From positions 227,850-291,849 of the forward strand of contig JTDE01000284.1 of the NCBI GenBank assembly GCA_014338405.1: a DNA stretch of 64,000 bases, written 5' to 3'. The notes beneath the pieces are model-generated. The model saw only the letters and a list, made by a program, of their open reading frames with translations. It made no database searches and was not told where the DNA came from. How positions within the stretch are numbered: the stretch's first letter is position 1; each line of letters begins with the position of its first letter. Below are positions 27,401-42,400 of this stretch, in pieces. The translations under genes were made by a program, and so were the position numbers. The stretch is from Paragonimus skrjabini miyazakii (Eukaryota > Platyhelminthes > Trematoda > Plagiorchiida > Troglotrematidae).

Positions 27401-30400
27401 ACAAAATGGGACGTAATATGTAGTTTACAAGTAGTAGCTCTCAGTGGGAACCGCCGAGGTGATAAGCTGCTACTCCAACCTAATTGAGCTTCATTAATAT
27501 CGTACACGCTGAAAATCGAAGTCACCACATAGCAATAGCTGTGAAAATGATAATCCTTGCAACTAAACTCTAAACCAAGTGTTCGTGATCAGTGTGTATG
27601 TAATTTGGTTGCTTTGGATATTGAATTTTCATTTTTTTTCTGAAACCGATCAGTTTTTCTGATTGCCTCAAAAAGTAGTTTTTTTATTAGATACTTCCTT
27701 CAGGTCGGCCCAAAACTTCACACAGCCTCGAATAAATTGTTGGTGTATATTTTGTACTACATTATACCAAATAACTTGATGAACTGTAACAGTAGAGCAA
27801 ACTACAAAAACAAGCTTTCAAATTGCAAACTTGTACCCAACAGTACTAAACGCTATTAAGCAGGTGGTTGCCAATATCATTTCATAAACTGTGAAAGTTT
27901 ACATTTCATCATGTTGTTCGATTAGTTTACCGTATAAGCTGCTGGCCAGAGTTTCAAACTGCTAGTTACATAGTCCGATAAACCAGTTAGCGGTAACACG
28001 TTTTCATCCAGAATGCAAATTGATTCAGTCGGGGTCACAACCGTAATGAGCTCAATCGGACGAATTCGGATCAAATGAGAAACAGCTAATGCTGACCTCG
28101 AGTGAACTGTGAGGTTGACACTGCATTTGTTGGATGTATATTTTTCGTGAACATTCCATGTACAAATTCCATACTGTCCACGATGTGCCTTCATTGTTTA
28201 ATTTCTGCAGTTCAACGTTTAAAGTTTAGCACAGACAGAACAAACCAGGTGAGATTTGATATTGCTTCCTAAAACCTGACTCAGGTTTTACTGACCACTT
28301 GCATCACGTTTTTCCTCGACAGCCGAAAAATTAATGAACGTTATTGTATTCCATCGGTAATTGCATTGTGTTCATGAACACTTCAAAATGTTTTGCATCT
28401 TTGCTTGAAAGAGACTAACTTCGTCTATTGACTTTGCGTCAGTTCACTCTTTAGCACTGAATAAGATCATGAATCAAACATGCACTGTTTTTTACATTTC
28501 CTAATAGACTGGGGAGTTCAGCAAGTTCACTGAAGTTTTGTACTGCTTACATGGTACATCAGCCTGTGAACTGTTCCCCTGATAACCACATCCATTTATT
28601 ACACGAAATTTTGTGGCCTTAATTCCAGATTTATTCTAGCTGAAGCGGAAATAGGGAAGAAATTTAAGTATTGTCCACCAGAATTATCTGCTTGGAAAGG
28701 TTATTTCGTCTAGGTTGGTGAATTCTTGGGAGTTCAACGGTTGACTTAACCGTTTCTTGTTGAAGTTACATTCGTACGCGTCATCAAGCCACAGACGACG
28801 TGTATGCTGCAGTCGTATGCGGTGCACCAACTCACCGTTGGACTAACATTCTGAACATAGGTTGATCGTTTGAAAGAACACAGATTATGCAAGCCACTCA
28901 TCCGATAAGTCCACTTTCTCTGTCTGACCACTTGGATTTTTTTTAAATGGAGACAGTATGTCGGTTATCTTGAAGATCAATGTACACAGCTTCGTTCAAG
29001 GGAAGAGCAAACGGTGACACCAAAATTAAGCAACAGATATGTAAAAAAGGTGAATGTGCAAACGAGCTGCCTATGAAATGTGAGACGCTGCACAGTTAGC
29101 AACATTGAACAGTTGACCAGTCCTCTCACAAAAATAGCAAGCATTAATGGGCCAGTTACTTGTGCCGTATATAACAAACGTGTTTAGAATTTTTTTTCAA
29201 TACACGAAAAATAATAAGAAAATAGGTGAACGATCAATCTCACAAAATCAAAAAGCTCTTCAGGGCACAGAAGTGCTATCACAGTCAAGGCTCACGCATC
29301 GGGACAGAAAAATGTTATTCATAGTGAGAGAACTGTCAGAGAGGTGGCAACAGTTAACGCCAGGTTCCTCGCAAAAATGTGTCGTGGGTTTTGAGGGAAC
29401 CTAGAACAGCATTAGACATAAATCCGTGACTTTGTAGGAGGGCAGTCCCAATCGAAAAATGGCGCAACTGGAAGGGGGAAATATGGTACCACGAAAAGAG
29501 ATGACCACAGGTGAATGAGAAACAAAATTCACGTCACAGCCCGAAGTATGGGGAACCGATTGAATGGCGGCATTATTAGAGTCGGTTCTATACTTTGCAA
29601 CCTTGTCCGTCCAGGCAAGTTGGCTTCTGTGGTTATTCACAATACTGACGTCAAGCGCCACAGCACCGCCGTCACGGGCCAAGCTCACATCGGGTTTGAT
29701 GAACGAGCTCACCGTTGGTACTCGCAATTTCTCGAAGACTGTATGGCCCAACCTGCGCAGTCGTTTCGTCAAGTCTTTGGCTACGCAGTTGTGTCGAACA
29801 CAATGCACGTCATGGATGATCCAGCATGATTGCAGAATATGATCAAGGCTTTCCGGTTTACCGCAGCTGCCACGGCAGAGAACTGAGTGATCACTTCGGC
29901 CACCTCGTGAATCTCGGACTTTAGTCCGTAAGAGACTATACCTGAGCTGGAGGGCGCGAATAAGGTTTCTGAGGAAGATGCGATCTGGGTTAAACAGACA
30001 ACGATTAGAAAATGAGGAGCGTGACACTTCCTGAAGACCAAGGGCGTCTGGCGAATGGTATAGTTTATCCATCCATGCCGCATTGGCTTCCTCCTTGTTC
30101 GTCACCACTACACCCTGAACGCGTGATGTGATGTTCAGTTCCCTCAAGATAAGGCCAAACGAATTATCTTTGACTACGTCCCGCAGAACTGGACATTGAC
30201 TGGAGAACAGTTTCTCCACTCGAGATTTACGCGAGATTGGAATAGTTGTTGACAAACTCGTGATACCCAAACCGCCCGAACTAATTGGAATGTGGATGTA
30301 GCTGATTGGTGTGTCTATAGGAAGGCGAAGTCACTGCCGAAAAGGCTGGCAAATTGTACAGTCCATATTTTTGAGCGTGCTTTGGTGGGCTCGGTTAAAC

Positions 30401-33400
30401 ACTAATGAGTGATTCATCTTCGGAATCAGATGTCATCTCAGGAGTTTAAGACGGTTATTTGGCTTCAAGGGCGCTTTGGTGGTTTCATCCAGCATCGTAC
30501 GAAGTTGCTGACGGTGATTAGTGAGTGCCTCACCTTTCCAGGTGAACGGTATACCCAGATAGGTCACTGTGTCGAAGGAGCCTAGTGAATGGATAATGTC
30601 CGGTCAAAAGTGGATAGACTCATCAAAGATGGCCGTTGTGTTATGTTTCTGATCAACGTGGATGACCGTGAGCTTAGTCATGTGCGTGTTGATCTTTGGC
30701 CCGGATAGTTCCGGGGCACTAGCGGCGGCTGCAATCTTCTCGAGGAGACGCGTAGGATTCTGAGCTAGAGGGATCAGATCGTCGGTGTAGGCAAAACCGC
30801 TGATCAGTGAATCGTGTAACTGGTAGCCAAACTCCAGTCGAGATAGTGCTAGCACCTCATCTGTTGCCATGATGAATAGAAGTGGAGATAGTAGGTCAAC
30901 CTGGCGAACACCACGCTAGGACCGAAGAAAGGAGTCATTGAGCATGGCGGAAGCATTCATGTAGGATTCGGCAATGTATTGCGTTAGAGGCGAAGGAGCA
31001 CTGAAGGCTCGGGCCGATCTAATAATCGAATCTTGTGAGATAGAATCAAACGCTTTGGACACGTCGATAAAAGCCGCACACATACTTGAAGGCGAGGTAC
31101 ATGAGTTCCAAAGCAGCACATGAAGCAGGGAGGTCGCGTCAAGGCAACCGTCACGATGTAGGAATGCAAACTGGAGAGCGGGCAGTTGCAAGCGCGTATT
31201 CCAACGATCGGTCAATATCTTATGGAAGAAACTTATCAACGTTGAAGATACGGCGTTAGGTCTGAGCTCGGTGGGAGATGAAGGATTGTTTACTTTGGGT
31301 ACAAGCGTGATGCGAGAGCGGCACAAATGGATTAGACAACCTTGGGTTAGCAGGAAAAGGTTGAAATATCCAGCCAGGGCATCAGCTTCAAATGTTTGGG
31401 CAACAATTTGTCCAAACCCGGAGCATTGTTTCTAATGTTTTTCAAGGTGCGTGATACTATTTCTTCAGTAACTGGGTCGACCAGAGATCAGTCCGGAGGC
31501 AGAATCGTGCGAGATGATCCCTCATTAACGTGTGGATAAGTTGATAGTACCTTGGACAAGTATTTGTTGGAATTATCTGGGAGGCCGCGGTTCACCCTAT
31601 AGGCAATTATCCAGTTGCCAGAAAAAACTTCAACCACAGCATCTTTCTTACGCTGGTGGTACAGCGTCTGAATCGCAGTATATCCTACGTGCGTACTAGC
31701 AATTTTGAGACAATCAGGCTGCTGGATTTTCTATTCGATTTCTGTTGTCTGACTGGTTACACGACAGTGTTCAACACGTTCACCCGTCAATTCTTGATCT
31801 TCATACGGATGTATTTTGACGGATAGTTATGACTTAAAAAATGACGAGAATTATTAATCGATTAGACGGATCATTTTCAACCACATCAGTGTGTGGCTAT
31901 CAATGCAATTGCAGAGCAACTATGTTCGAAATACTTCAAAACTCCCCAACAAAATGAGAATTGTGTCAAGTGTGATTACGAGATCTAGCTGTATTCCATC
32001 CTCCGTTTTTAAATAACATTTGTCTGTTATTTTAAAACACGCTATTGTGTGATTCTAAACGTTGCTGTGATAAAATACTGAGTCCGATTATATGGAATCC
32101 TTAGTTGCTACATTTCATAATTAATCTTCCTGTACTAGAACAACGTAGCAGAATTAAGCAAAGTTACTGACATGTGCTTTTCAAATCTCAGTATTAAGTC
32201 GATAAGCACATCGGTTAAAAATATACACTGATTAGCTGTCCAGTTCAACAATGTAAACTATAGGTTTGTTGGACACGGTACAAGCACTTTATGACATATG
32301 CGATTGATTAGTAGGCGACTACTAAAAAGATTAAGTCTTGTTATCCTCACCAACTATTCTTGTGATGTCAAGCTTTTGTGGTCTACTTTACTGAAATCCA
32401 AAGTTAACATTGTGGAACTGTGTAAAAAACCAATATGGTAATATCTTGCTAAGGAATTCAGGCGGACCCCTTAATGAGACCTGGTAAAGGTAAGCTGGTC
32501 AATTTGTCTCTTAAAATTAGCGGAATACTGAACGAACCAATTTCAATAAACCAAACAAAATCGAATTTATATCTTCAAGGACAATTGTGTGTGCGTTAAT
32601 CATATCATTCATTTGGGAATTGCACCGATAGATATATTCTATATGTTTATCTCGTTTATCCAATACCACGCACAACGAAAGTTCAAACCGTCAGCTGTGT
32701 ATATCGCGAATATCCTGGAAGCTGTGAAGTATCTTCGTAGCGTGAACAATCGCATTCTGGGAGGAGTTGCAGATCCGGTTGAGACTGACTGGGTTTCGCA
32801 AGACGTGAACATGTACGATGCAAAAATCGGCATTCACATTAAAAGAGATGAGCTATACATCCCACTTGGAGCTATCCAACCGCCAGTCTATCACCACACA
32901 CTTCCATCTACAATGAACTTTGCAGGTTTTGGATCGATGATTGGGACCGCAATTGCTCAGTTGCTGGGAGAACTTGGTATGACACTTAGAAGTATAATGG
33001 TTTACACTTTGATGCAGCACATCTGTTTTCTTCGAAACTGAACCCTAGTTTCTAAATCACTTTGAGAAATAGCTGACTTTCTACTCATACGTTAAAAAAA
33101 CGCCAATGCTTTTTCTACAAGCACAGTTTGTCAGTGTCTGATACACTGAATAGTCCACTAAACAACTGAATTCAAACCAGACTTCAGAGTCTTTATTAAT
33201 AGGCTGATAAGGCATGTGAATGGAGCAACAAACTTCGTTAGTGAATTCATCAATTTTGCAAGATTCAGAACAGAACAACTAAACAAATAAGACCCGGTGT
33301 GCAAAGCAAAGCAGTGACGCTGTGACTGATCAAGAGTGAAACCAAGGGTTCAGATAAGCAGCAGTCCATTAGTATGAATAGAAGACACATTACCTGCATG

Positions 33401-36400
33401 GGAACAAGTTGGGTATCTGGCGCATGAATTAGGTTTTCCGCTTAAAGATACTTTACACCATGCCCTTACGTAAGCTCACCGTACTTAGGCTTATTCAAAA
33501 CCCTTCTGGAAAAACCGTCACCCGTTTACTATTCCTTACAGTGTGAACACAATTTTTCATGTTGTTTTTGTTACCATATACATCCACTACCGTCGTCAAC
33601 CTACAGTGGCCCTCTCCCCTCTGATTTTCAAACACATCAAACTCTTAATCATTTTACTTGATCTATGTAAACCACACCCACTAGCAGCCTGATCTCAGGC
33701 CAGAGTTGTGATTAATCTGCCACAATAATTTCACCAAGAAACATGAAAGAAGCCGATTTTCCATTACTATCGTCTTCCACAATTCCTCTAGCTAGCAAGT
33801 CTATCTGTCGGATCAATTTCGGTTCCATTGTTACAATCAATGCTTCAGTTGTGCCGGTATACATGGAAGCTCTATGATATCGGTTGCGATCGATCATGGG
33901 TTATCGCGCAAACATCCAAAAATAGTCAGCTAGTCATAGTCCACTAAGTTCGTTGGGTATTTGCTGTTCAACCGTTACAATCAGTGTTACCACTCCAGAG
34001 GTGAACTCAGGTTATTCATTACTGTCACCTGTTTATTTCTTTTCTCGCCGGTCTGCCGAGGGCATACACCTGATGCATAAACTCGACTACATCCTACGAT
34101 TTATTCCGAATATTTTCTTCTTACAGCTGAAGAAATCCAGTTCCCGGCGTGAGTCGGCGATTGGGAGGTTTAGCTGAGAACACTTTTCACAGTCAAAAAT
34201 GTTAGCTGAGAAAATTCCGTATATTGCTCAGTAACAGACACCTGACTTATCTTCGGTTAATAGTCGTGCAATTTTGTGTGCATTTGTCCTTGACGAAAAG
34301 ATGTTAGCGTGCCCCAAACTGGTAACCAAACTGGGCTGAGGGTGTCCAGTTTTCAAGTAAGTCCGAACTCGGATTTGTTACCAGCCAGAGAAGTTAGACG
34401 AGTAAGGCTACAGGCTAGATGAAACTTCTTTTTGGTGAAACTTGACGTTTAATACCAGTTGCGTTTGAGTTCGTACACTCTCAAGAACCTGTTTCGGTGA
34501 ACTGAGCCTAAACGGTTCTGAACACAATCGAATTCAACGCGGGACAACTTTACTGTACATAATATAATACATTGATTCAAGGCCAGTTCACCCCTGGTAA
34601 CACTCAGCAAAATGAAATGGGTACGTACACAGGGACCAATCACTGATTAAAAGCTAGTGTAATTTACTGATTTCATTACGCTAATACAATTCCTAACAGT
34701 CGACTTACTGCACAAGCACAAATTGTTTGTCATCTCTCGCTGACTTAAAGCGACAGAAGGCATGTGTTTATTGACCTAATGGAGGATAATACGCAGCCTT
34801 CATTTCAGGATCGCACTCAATAATGTACAGGGCAGTTTTGACATCTAGGTAAATCGTGGTTAACGAGAATGTGGCTAGAAAAAATGATGGATTTAGCGGT
34901 GGGCACACGGCAGAAACCTGAAAAGCGTTTTTGCTATAAACAAGGATATTATCGGAAATGGAACCCCTTGTTGATTGCACTAAGTTGTCTCTTCACAAGA
35001 TTTTGCTCATTGGTTTTCTAACTCATTCTGTTTGTGTACTGTTTTATCATGTGACTGAGTAATCGAGTTGAACAACTTCTCATCAGTCAGCATTTCGTTT
35101 AACCTGGGGTATACTGGAATTGAATACAGTAGTAAATGAAGAAAAGGGTACAATTTGGACAACCTTTGTATCCGAGCTGATGTACAGGCTAATTCATTCT
35201 CCAAGGGGGCTGATTCTGTGGTTACAAACTATTAGGAAAATGTCATTGTTTCTACGTAGCTCTTCTAGAGTGACGTCTTACAGTAGAGGGTTTTCTGGTT
35301 TCTTTTCCCGGTAACTTTTTAGAACAAACCACCAGTTTTGCAAAGCAGTAAACTCGTGTTGTGTGTGTCCTTGCTGAGTGGAGTATGTTAATGATGGAGC
35401 AACATTTGGCAATAGAAACTATATTTCATTACGCTTTCAAAGTGTCCACATATAAGGTGAGTGAAAACCTAAAGCATTTTAAACCTCATTTAACAGTTGT
35501 GTATGTAGCCGCAAAAGATGTACTTCTCAGATAGGATGAGGGAATACCGACTTTAAGGGTTATTGTCCACCAAGTACGTTCTCCAGCAACAGTTTGTTCC
35601 CAAGGAAAATACCAGACGCTAGGCATATGCTAATTAAAGTTATCCGGCATTTTTAACCGACCTATACAATCTTGTGCACCGACTTTCATCGAAACGCAAA
35701 TGAACTGAAATTGTCAGTCGCTTTTTGAGTGCTAAGGAAATATTTTTAATGGATATGACGTAAATGATATGACAAGACTGGAACTGTTATTATTACACGT
35801 GCTATTTTACTTACTTGTTCACAGGTTCTTTATGTTCACGTAGTGTTTCGTCGATGGTATTTACTTGCTTCGAAACCATAATAGAGAACGAGGTTTAACA
35901 GTTCATGCTAGTCTGCGCATTACAGTATAATTGCTGTGTTATCGTTCACCTCTTTGCCAGGTTCGACCAAACAGGATGCTAAGTCTACCGCGGTTTGGAC
36001 TGATCGAAGCTGGACGGAGTACTTGCATCATATAGAATGTGTTGCCGACCACATTGGAAACGACACACATTTACACTTCAATGCGTCCTCCTGGGTAATG
36101 TTATTGATCAGTTGTATAAAATTGTAACGGAAGCTGGCTAGTTGGTAATTCATTAGACTGAACGTTGTAAAAGATGCAAGCCATTGCCAGTAAAACAAAA
36201 GTGTTCAAAAATGGTAATCTTACAGATAAGACTAGTGTTTTCGTAGCTGGCGAAAGGAAATCTTCCGGATATGCACCTACAACACGTTCCGATGTATAGT
36301 CTTATTTTTGCGTAACAATGATATCACGACTCGCAAGATCAATTTTCAGTTGATTCAAATGAACATACAAAGCCAATTGTAGATGTCTGATTAACGTATT

Positions 36401-39400
36401 TGACCAACTGAAATGAACTGTTCGACTGAACATTTGAAACAAGAATTCATTGTCTTCCTGTCTCCTTCACTGTAGCTCAAAGAACACTTGAAACGATCGA
36501 TTGAAGACAATGCAATTCAGGTGATAAATGATGCAACCGGCTTAATGATTGCCAGAAGGGTACGTTGGCTTACGTTAGTTTGGGTTAAACTTCATATTCT
36601 ATATTTATTACCTTTCTCTTACAAAAGCACCCAGTATAAGAACAAGCTATTGTTACCGTATGGTGCTATCCGACTTTCGTTGCTCACCGTCGTCCGCATA
36701 CATTAATTTAGCTGGGGAAAACACCTTGATAATGAACAAGCTCATGGCCAATTCAGTTTGAATTTAAATGTGACTCGTCGTTCTACTTCCCAAATTCTCA
36801 CTTAACGTTTGCACTCCATGCCTGGTTTCTTGACTACGTTATTTTACCAGTGTAGAAAAATTGGGTTCGCGCTTCAGATTATACTGCTCGCTTATTGCAA
36901 TAACCAGTGGGATACGTTGACATGAGAGTCCACCAGCAGTATGTAAAACGTTATGGAGAACTTAACTCAAACAAATAGGTTTGAATTAAACGAGCAGAAA
37001 GAAATTAGGTTAAAAAGATTTGTGCAATAACTAGTTCAGCAATCAGGGTTTGTTTGGTCGCTCAGCTCCTTTGGACTGTAAACTAATTCACATAGGTGTG
37101 TATTGATTGTTTTAACTACGGTATCCATTACTGTGGTTTTGAACACACCAACGGCGAGTAGGTATAGCAAATATGACCATTTTCGTAACCGGAAACCATA
37201 CGGCTGGCCTGTTGAATGTGGCCAGTTGCATTATCAGGGCCTACTGACAACGATATTTAGACGCATGAGATTCTAGGCGATCTGTAAAAGTATGATCAGG
37301 TTAACCCACATCCCTGAAACAGGTAGCCGGGTACAGTATTGCATCTGAAGGCAGGGGCGTTTTGTTTTGAGTCTCTTGCAGTTTTATTTGATAAAATATT
37401 TTGCCAATGTATGTTGACTGTTTTCTAAATTTCATCACCCGCTAACTCGTTGTTGAGTCTGGTATCGGCAAGTGAAGCTTGGGATGTGTGCATTTCGAAC
37501 CAGTCAGCGTTAGAGAGCCACATTGGATAAAATGTGTTGTACAGATTTTTGGACTTTCAGGTGACAAGCTTAGTTTCTGAAATTATGGATGTGGTATCCT
37601 AGGCTTGAACATACATCCATAACTTAATGGTGCTGACACACAAAGAATAAATAAACCACACTTCACAGTGAACTGTATGACTCGTGAAAGTTATATCTGA
37701 TTCAGTAGTTTCTAAGTACTTAACAGAATCGTGCTCGTAAATTGTTCACGCTTGTGTGTTATAGACTGTTAGCTTGATTCAGTCGTTGTTGATGTACACC
37801 ATGTCAGCAGCTGGCTGAATTGAGCGACGTTCTGCTTTCGTCCTGTCCCTAATGTCATGTCTCGCGTACCAGATAAGAACGAGAAAATCGGCAGAGTAAA
37901 TGACTGCCATAAATAAAACGAGGTGTTCAGGTAACTATTCGACATGTTGTTGTATCGAACTTTCTGAGTGATGCAAATCAACAACACATACATAGAATCT
38001 AATGTCATCTAGTTCATGTGAAATCTGATTTAGGTATTAGGATCGTACAAGATTTGCATGGTCTCATCAAACTGTGGGTCCTCGAAATTCTTTATTCAAA
38101 GTTGCCTGGTATATTTTGCATTCTGCTGTGTAAAATTTTCAGCAGGTCTTGCAGGTATCATTCTGCTTAAAAGATTGTGTCCAGAACAGCACCTCAAAGG
38201 TTGGGTTTAATGCTAGATGGTGATTAAATTGTTTTGTCAACTCTGCCATCAGTTCTTCAATAAAATCATTTACACTTACTGGATTCAATATTCAAATTTT
38301 CAATCTTTGAATTGCACAATGGCTTCATTCGACTTTTCAGAGGTCTTTTTAGCACCTTCGTTATTTTGCCCGAAATCCTTATTTTGCTAACCGGTTACAA
38401 TCACTGAAGATTCATTCCATAGCAAGATTGCCAACGTGATAAACCTAAACGGTTCTATATCCTGGATAACGAAATAAGAATGCTTCTTATTGAGGTCCAG
38501 CTGGCAGGTTAAACTCATGCGGCATGTGTGGCAACAACTCTGTTTCACCGGACACCTATTTGGCTGTCGCATGCCAGCATGTGCGACTCGAAGGGATGAC
38601 ACAATGTTTCGAGGGATATGCCTGATGGTTTGGATAAAAGTACATTATATATGGTGTTATTAACTAATGAATTACCAGGTGGGCTATACGGGGAAAGTAT
38701 ACGTTTGCCACGATCGAGATAATGCACAGAATTGTACATGCTTCCATGTCAAATGGCTGTTCTCCCTAACACACAGTGTCATGCACTGTGGATAGTTTTA
38801 TTGTGTAATTGACGACTATGTCGAAATAGTTAAATCGACTAATGACTAAGAGGCACTGAACAATCCACATCTATTGGAGAAGCGATATCGTTTATGTGGA
38901 AAAACCTTAGCGGTTACATTATTGGCCGATATTGTTCAAAAAATCGTAGTACGCCTTGCTTGATCCGTTTGTAACTGCCCGTTAAGACCAGAATATAAGT
39001 AATTTAGATTTTCAGGTGAAACATTCCAACAGATTTTCCTGGCTATTTTTCTTACAAATAAATGCGACGTAACAAGTAATGGCTGTTCCGATGGGCTTGC
39101 ATCGACTGACCCCAAGTTTGCACACAACGCCTGGCACATGAGATTTAATAATAGTACGTTCTGCGACCAGGAACCCATTGCAGTCCTATATCCCAAAATA
39201 ATCTGAAGCAATATGAATGATTTAACGTACCTTGCCATTTGCAGGCCCTCAACCAGTGGATATCCGAGAAAGAAAACGGTGTAGAAAATACAGTGTTACC
39301 TGGAGAACATCTTGATCGTGATAAGTTTTTTTACATTACTTACGCTCAGGTATGTGGCTACCAGTAAGTTGTTCTGTTATGAATGTTTCCAAGTAATCAC

Positions 39401-42400
39401 GTTCAGTGACTATCTAGTGAATGAAAAATGTGTCGTACTTTTTATCCTAAGCTGTCCTATATAAACCTGACGGTAAGCATGTCTGTTTTGAAAGTTGTAT
39501 TAATAGTTTTGTCCAAACCTATACTAAAATTCAAAGTGTAAGCCACAGCATGCGTCGGATACGTTGTTAAGCTGAATACTTTCCGTAATGCATGGTTAAA
39601 ATACAATGAACACACTTAGAAATTCTTGACTTACTAATTTCTAAGCACCGAAAACCATTATTGAATATATTTGACATGGCGGCAATAACCAGTAGCACAG
39701 ATGATTTGTACGAGATTCGGTTCATTTGATTGCAGCTCTCGCGTTCACAGTATTCAGCTAACTCACTTCAAAAAACAACGCTAGATTCGAGTTTCGTTTT
39801 TGATAGAGATAATCAATGGTGCATGTCTCGACCGATCCTACCGCCTTTTCATGAGGCTACCGTGTTGAAAACTGCACCACTGACGAGCTCGTGAATGATG
39901 ATGTCTGATCGTATCAATAACACACAATTAACGCTTGCAAACTCCAATCGATAACCCTATTAAATAACACCAGATTCAGAAGAAAAGTCCTGAAATAAAT
40001 AAATAGTAGGCAATATCTCATATTGTTCCCAAATAGTCTGAGGTTAGGGTGGGTTAAAACATTGCCTATCGTTTGTATATTGTACAATCTATAGTAAACC
40101 GATAAAATACAGCTTTGGGCTACAATGCGTGTTTCACCCACTGGTTTGTTTGCGAAAACTGTTTAAAATACATACATGTAAAAAAAAAGATATACGCAAA
40201 TATATATAAGTTATCCAAAAGTGATACAAACTGAGTGGTGGGCGATTTATTATGAGTTATTATGACCTGCCAGACAGTGAATTTGCTTATGATCTGGGGG
40301 GGTTTGTCATGTAGATCTTAGGATAGGATTAACGTACCTGAGACCACAGAATGACTATTTCGAATGTTTCAATGCTTATAGGCAAGGCGTGCCTCTATTT
40401 CACTGGTCTTCTTGAAAACACGCTCCACTCCAGACAGATCAGTCTAAAACTCGAGTAATTATTGTAAAAAAAAGGTCTGTAAGTGGGCAGTGGCTTAAAA
40501 TGTGACGGATTCCCCGTTCTTTTTCAAATGCTTAACTCCGTTTTGGCGATATGGCGTTCTTGTCATTATAATTAACGTTATTTTGAATCCATTACAGACC
40601 TTCTGTGTAAAAATGCATGAAATGGAAGAGTTTTATCAGCTGTTTCATGAAGATCAAACAATTCCTCGGGAAATAATGTAAGTTTGGTAAACAAGCTGTG
40701 AAATCATTATGCTCAATGTTCGGTTTATTCAGAATCTCTCTGCATGCTGAATATCTACCAGGAGGTTTGGGTCTAGCAGAAGGTCACGCATAATCCGAAG
40801 ACCCGGTAAAGTCTGCTGAGACAACCTTTTGGCGAGACAAAAGTTGGCTTCGTAAAAACGTCTAGACGATGCTAACTGAAAAAATGTAATAAATTAATCC
40901 TACCTCTGATGTAAATCAATCGAACTGTCAATATTGTTCACGCGCTATGACCGAAGTTTATGCACGCTTAATGTCGAGGGAATACACGTCTAAAACAGTA
41001 AATTCGACACGGAGTTTACAATAGTACTTGGAGTTAGGAAAACAACAAATTTATACAGAAATACCCAAATAAGATCAATTTTACTCGAGAAGTTTCTGTT
41101 ACGCATGAATGTGATGAAATTCCTACCACATCGTCAACTGCTGAAAACAGCTTAAGAGTGAATGCAAACGTCAAATGAATAACAACGATCGGGTATTGCG
41201 AGTTAACAGCATGTCAACAAACAAGATTCGACCAAACAACACAATCAAATTTTAATTAATTGACCAAAGTTGACACCGAAATTCATGGCGAATCACGATT
41301 TCTATCTGAAAATTGAACAATAATCCAGCATGTGTAGAATGTACAGCCGATAGGTTGCCTGAACTCCATCAGAGAAAATTATGTTAACTAGCTCAAACCA
41401 AGTAATATTCAAACATTAGCAACCAGCAAGCCGAGAAACTGGTTAGCAGTTTCAACAATGTCTGGCCTGTAGTGAAAAGTCCTCATTGAAATACGATAAG
41501 TAATGCATAAGCTTTCAACACTACGTCATGCGTGCAACTTGCCAAGTCAAGATAACAGAGGCCGCTGTGCGTCAAAACAATAGAAAATTTTTGAATATCA
41601 GCTCTATTTTTCATCTTTCAACATAATAGGTCCCATACTGGACTGCACCAAGCCTGCATGGTTACTTTTCTACGGGAATGCAGCAGTATACACACCTTCC
41701 AATGCGGTTCTGAATCACAAGGAGGCCTTCTGCCGTCCTCGTGAAAAGTGTGCCAGAGAAAACGGGACTTCGTTTTGGTCCATTCATAATTAAACGACTC
41801 CTCCGTTTCTGTCTTGAGACATTGGGTTTCAGAATTAAGCAGGTTTTGATATTAAACAGTATTGTAAACTAGTTATCAACTTTACAACCAAATGACAAGT
41901 TTACCAGTAATTCAACGAGGTCGACACATTTTGCAATATAAGACAAGAGTTCAGTATCGCGCACGTGCGTCACGGCTATTCATTTATAACGAAAATTGAC
42001 CAGTTTCAAACGAGACGTCACTAGGTTGTAACTCCTCAAACAACTTGACAGACGTTAAGCAGTGGAGGAACTTGGCCACTTCACCGTTGGATAAATTATT
42101 CAGAAACTCTACGTTATAGTGTTTGAGGAACCTTCACACAGGTTCATTCGTTTTTACGCAAGCAGTTGAGTGCCCATTCAGTCTTGCTTTTTTATTGGGT
42201 TAGAGGGATCCTGTTTTGCGGGTGCTTATATGGGGTGATTGTCTTCTCAAGAAGCTACACATAGCATTACTTCAAACGCAATTTTTTGTGGGTTTAAGTT
42301 TGGACACATGATCTTGTAAAAGTTTATCCGTATTGCATGGTGCTAGTGTTGATGGCTCGTTTTCCAACGACTGTCTACAATTAGTGTCAAAGTAAATTTT

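Larger units (their letters stand above)
29300..31740 (-). mobile_element. R2-type non-LTR retrotransposon, 5'-truncated, in intron 6
   Basis: A nearly continuous R2-like protein can be followed on the - strand. It runs from a block near 31700 through TLVPKVN, LRPNAVSS and FFHKILTDR, then AFIDVSKAFDSIS (RT motif A) near 31060, RQVDLLSPLLF (motif B) near 30880 and the motif C equivalent FAYTDDLIPLAQNP near 30790. GGLGITSL follows near 30270, then a CCHC-type knuckle (CRGSCGKPESLDHILQSC) near 29860 and the restriction-like endonuclease motif KPDVSLARD...ALDV near 29690. This order (RT, then zinc knuckle and restriction-like endonuclease at the C-terminus) is diagnostic of the R2 group. Only a few stops interrupt it. 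No 28S rDNA flank is visible. Confidence 0.85.

Noticed and set aside
29515..29842. + strand frames over the R2-type endonuclease
   Set aside because: Antisense shadows of the - strand R2-type protein.
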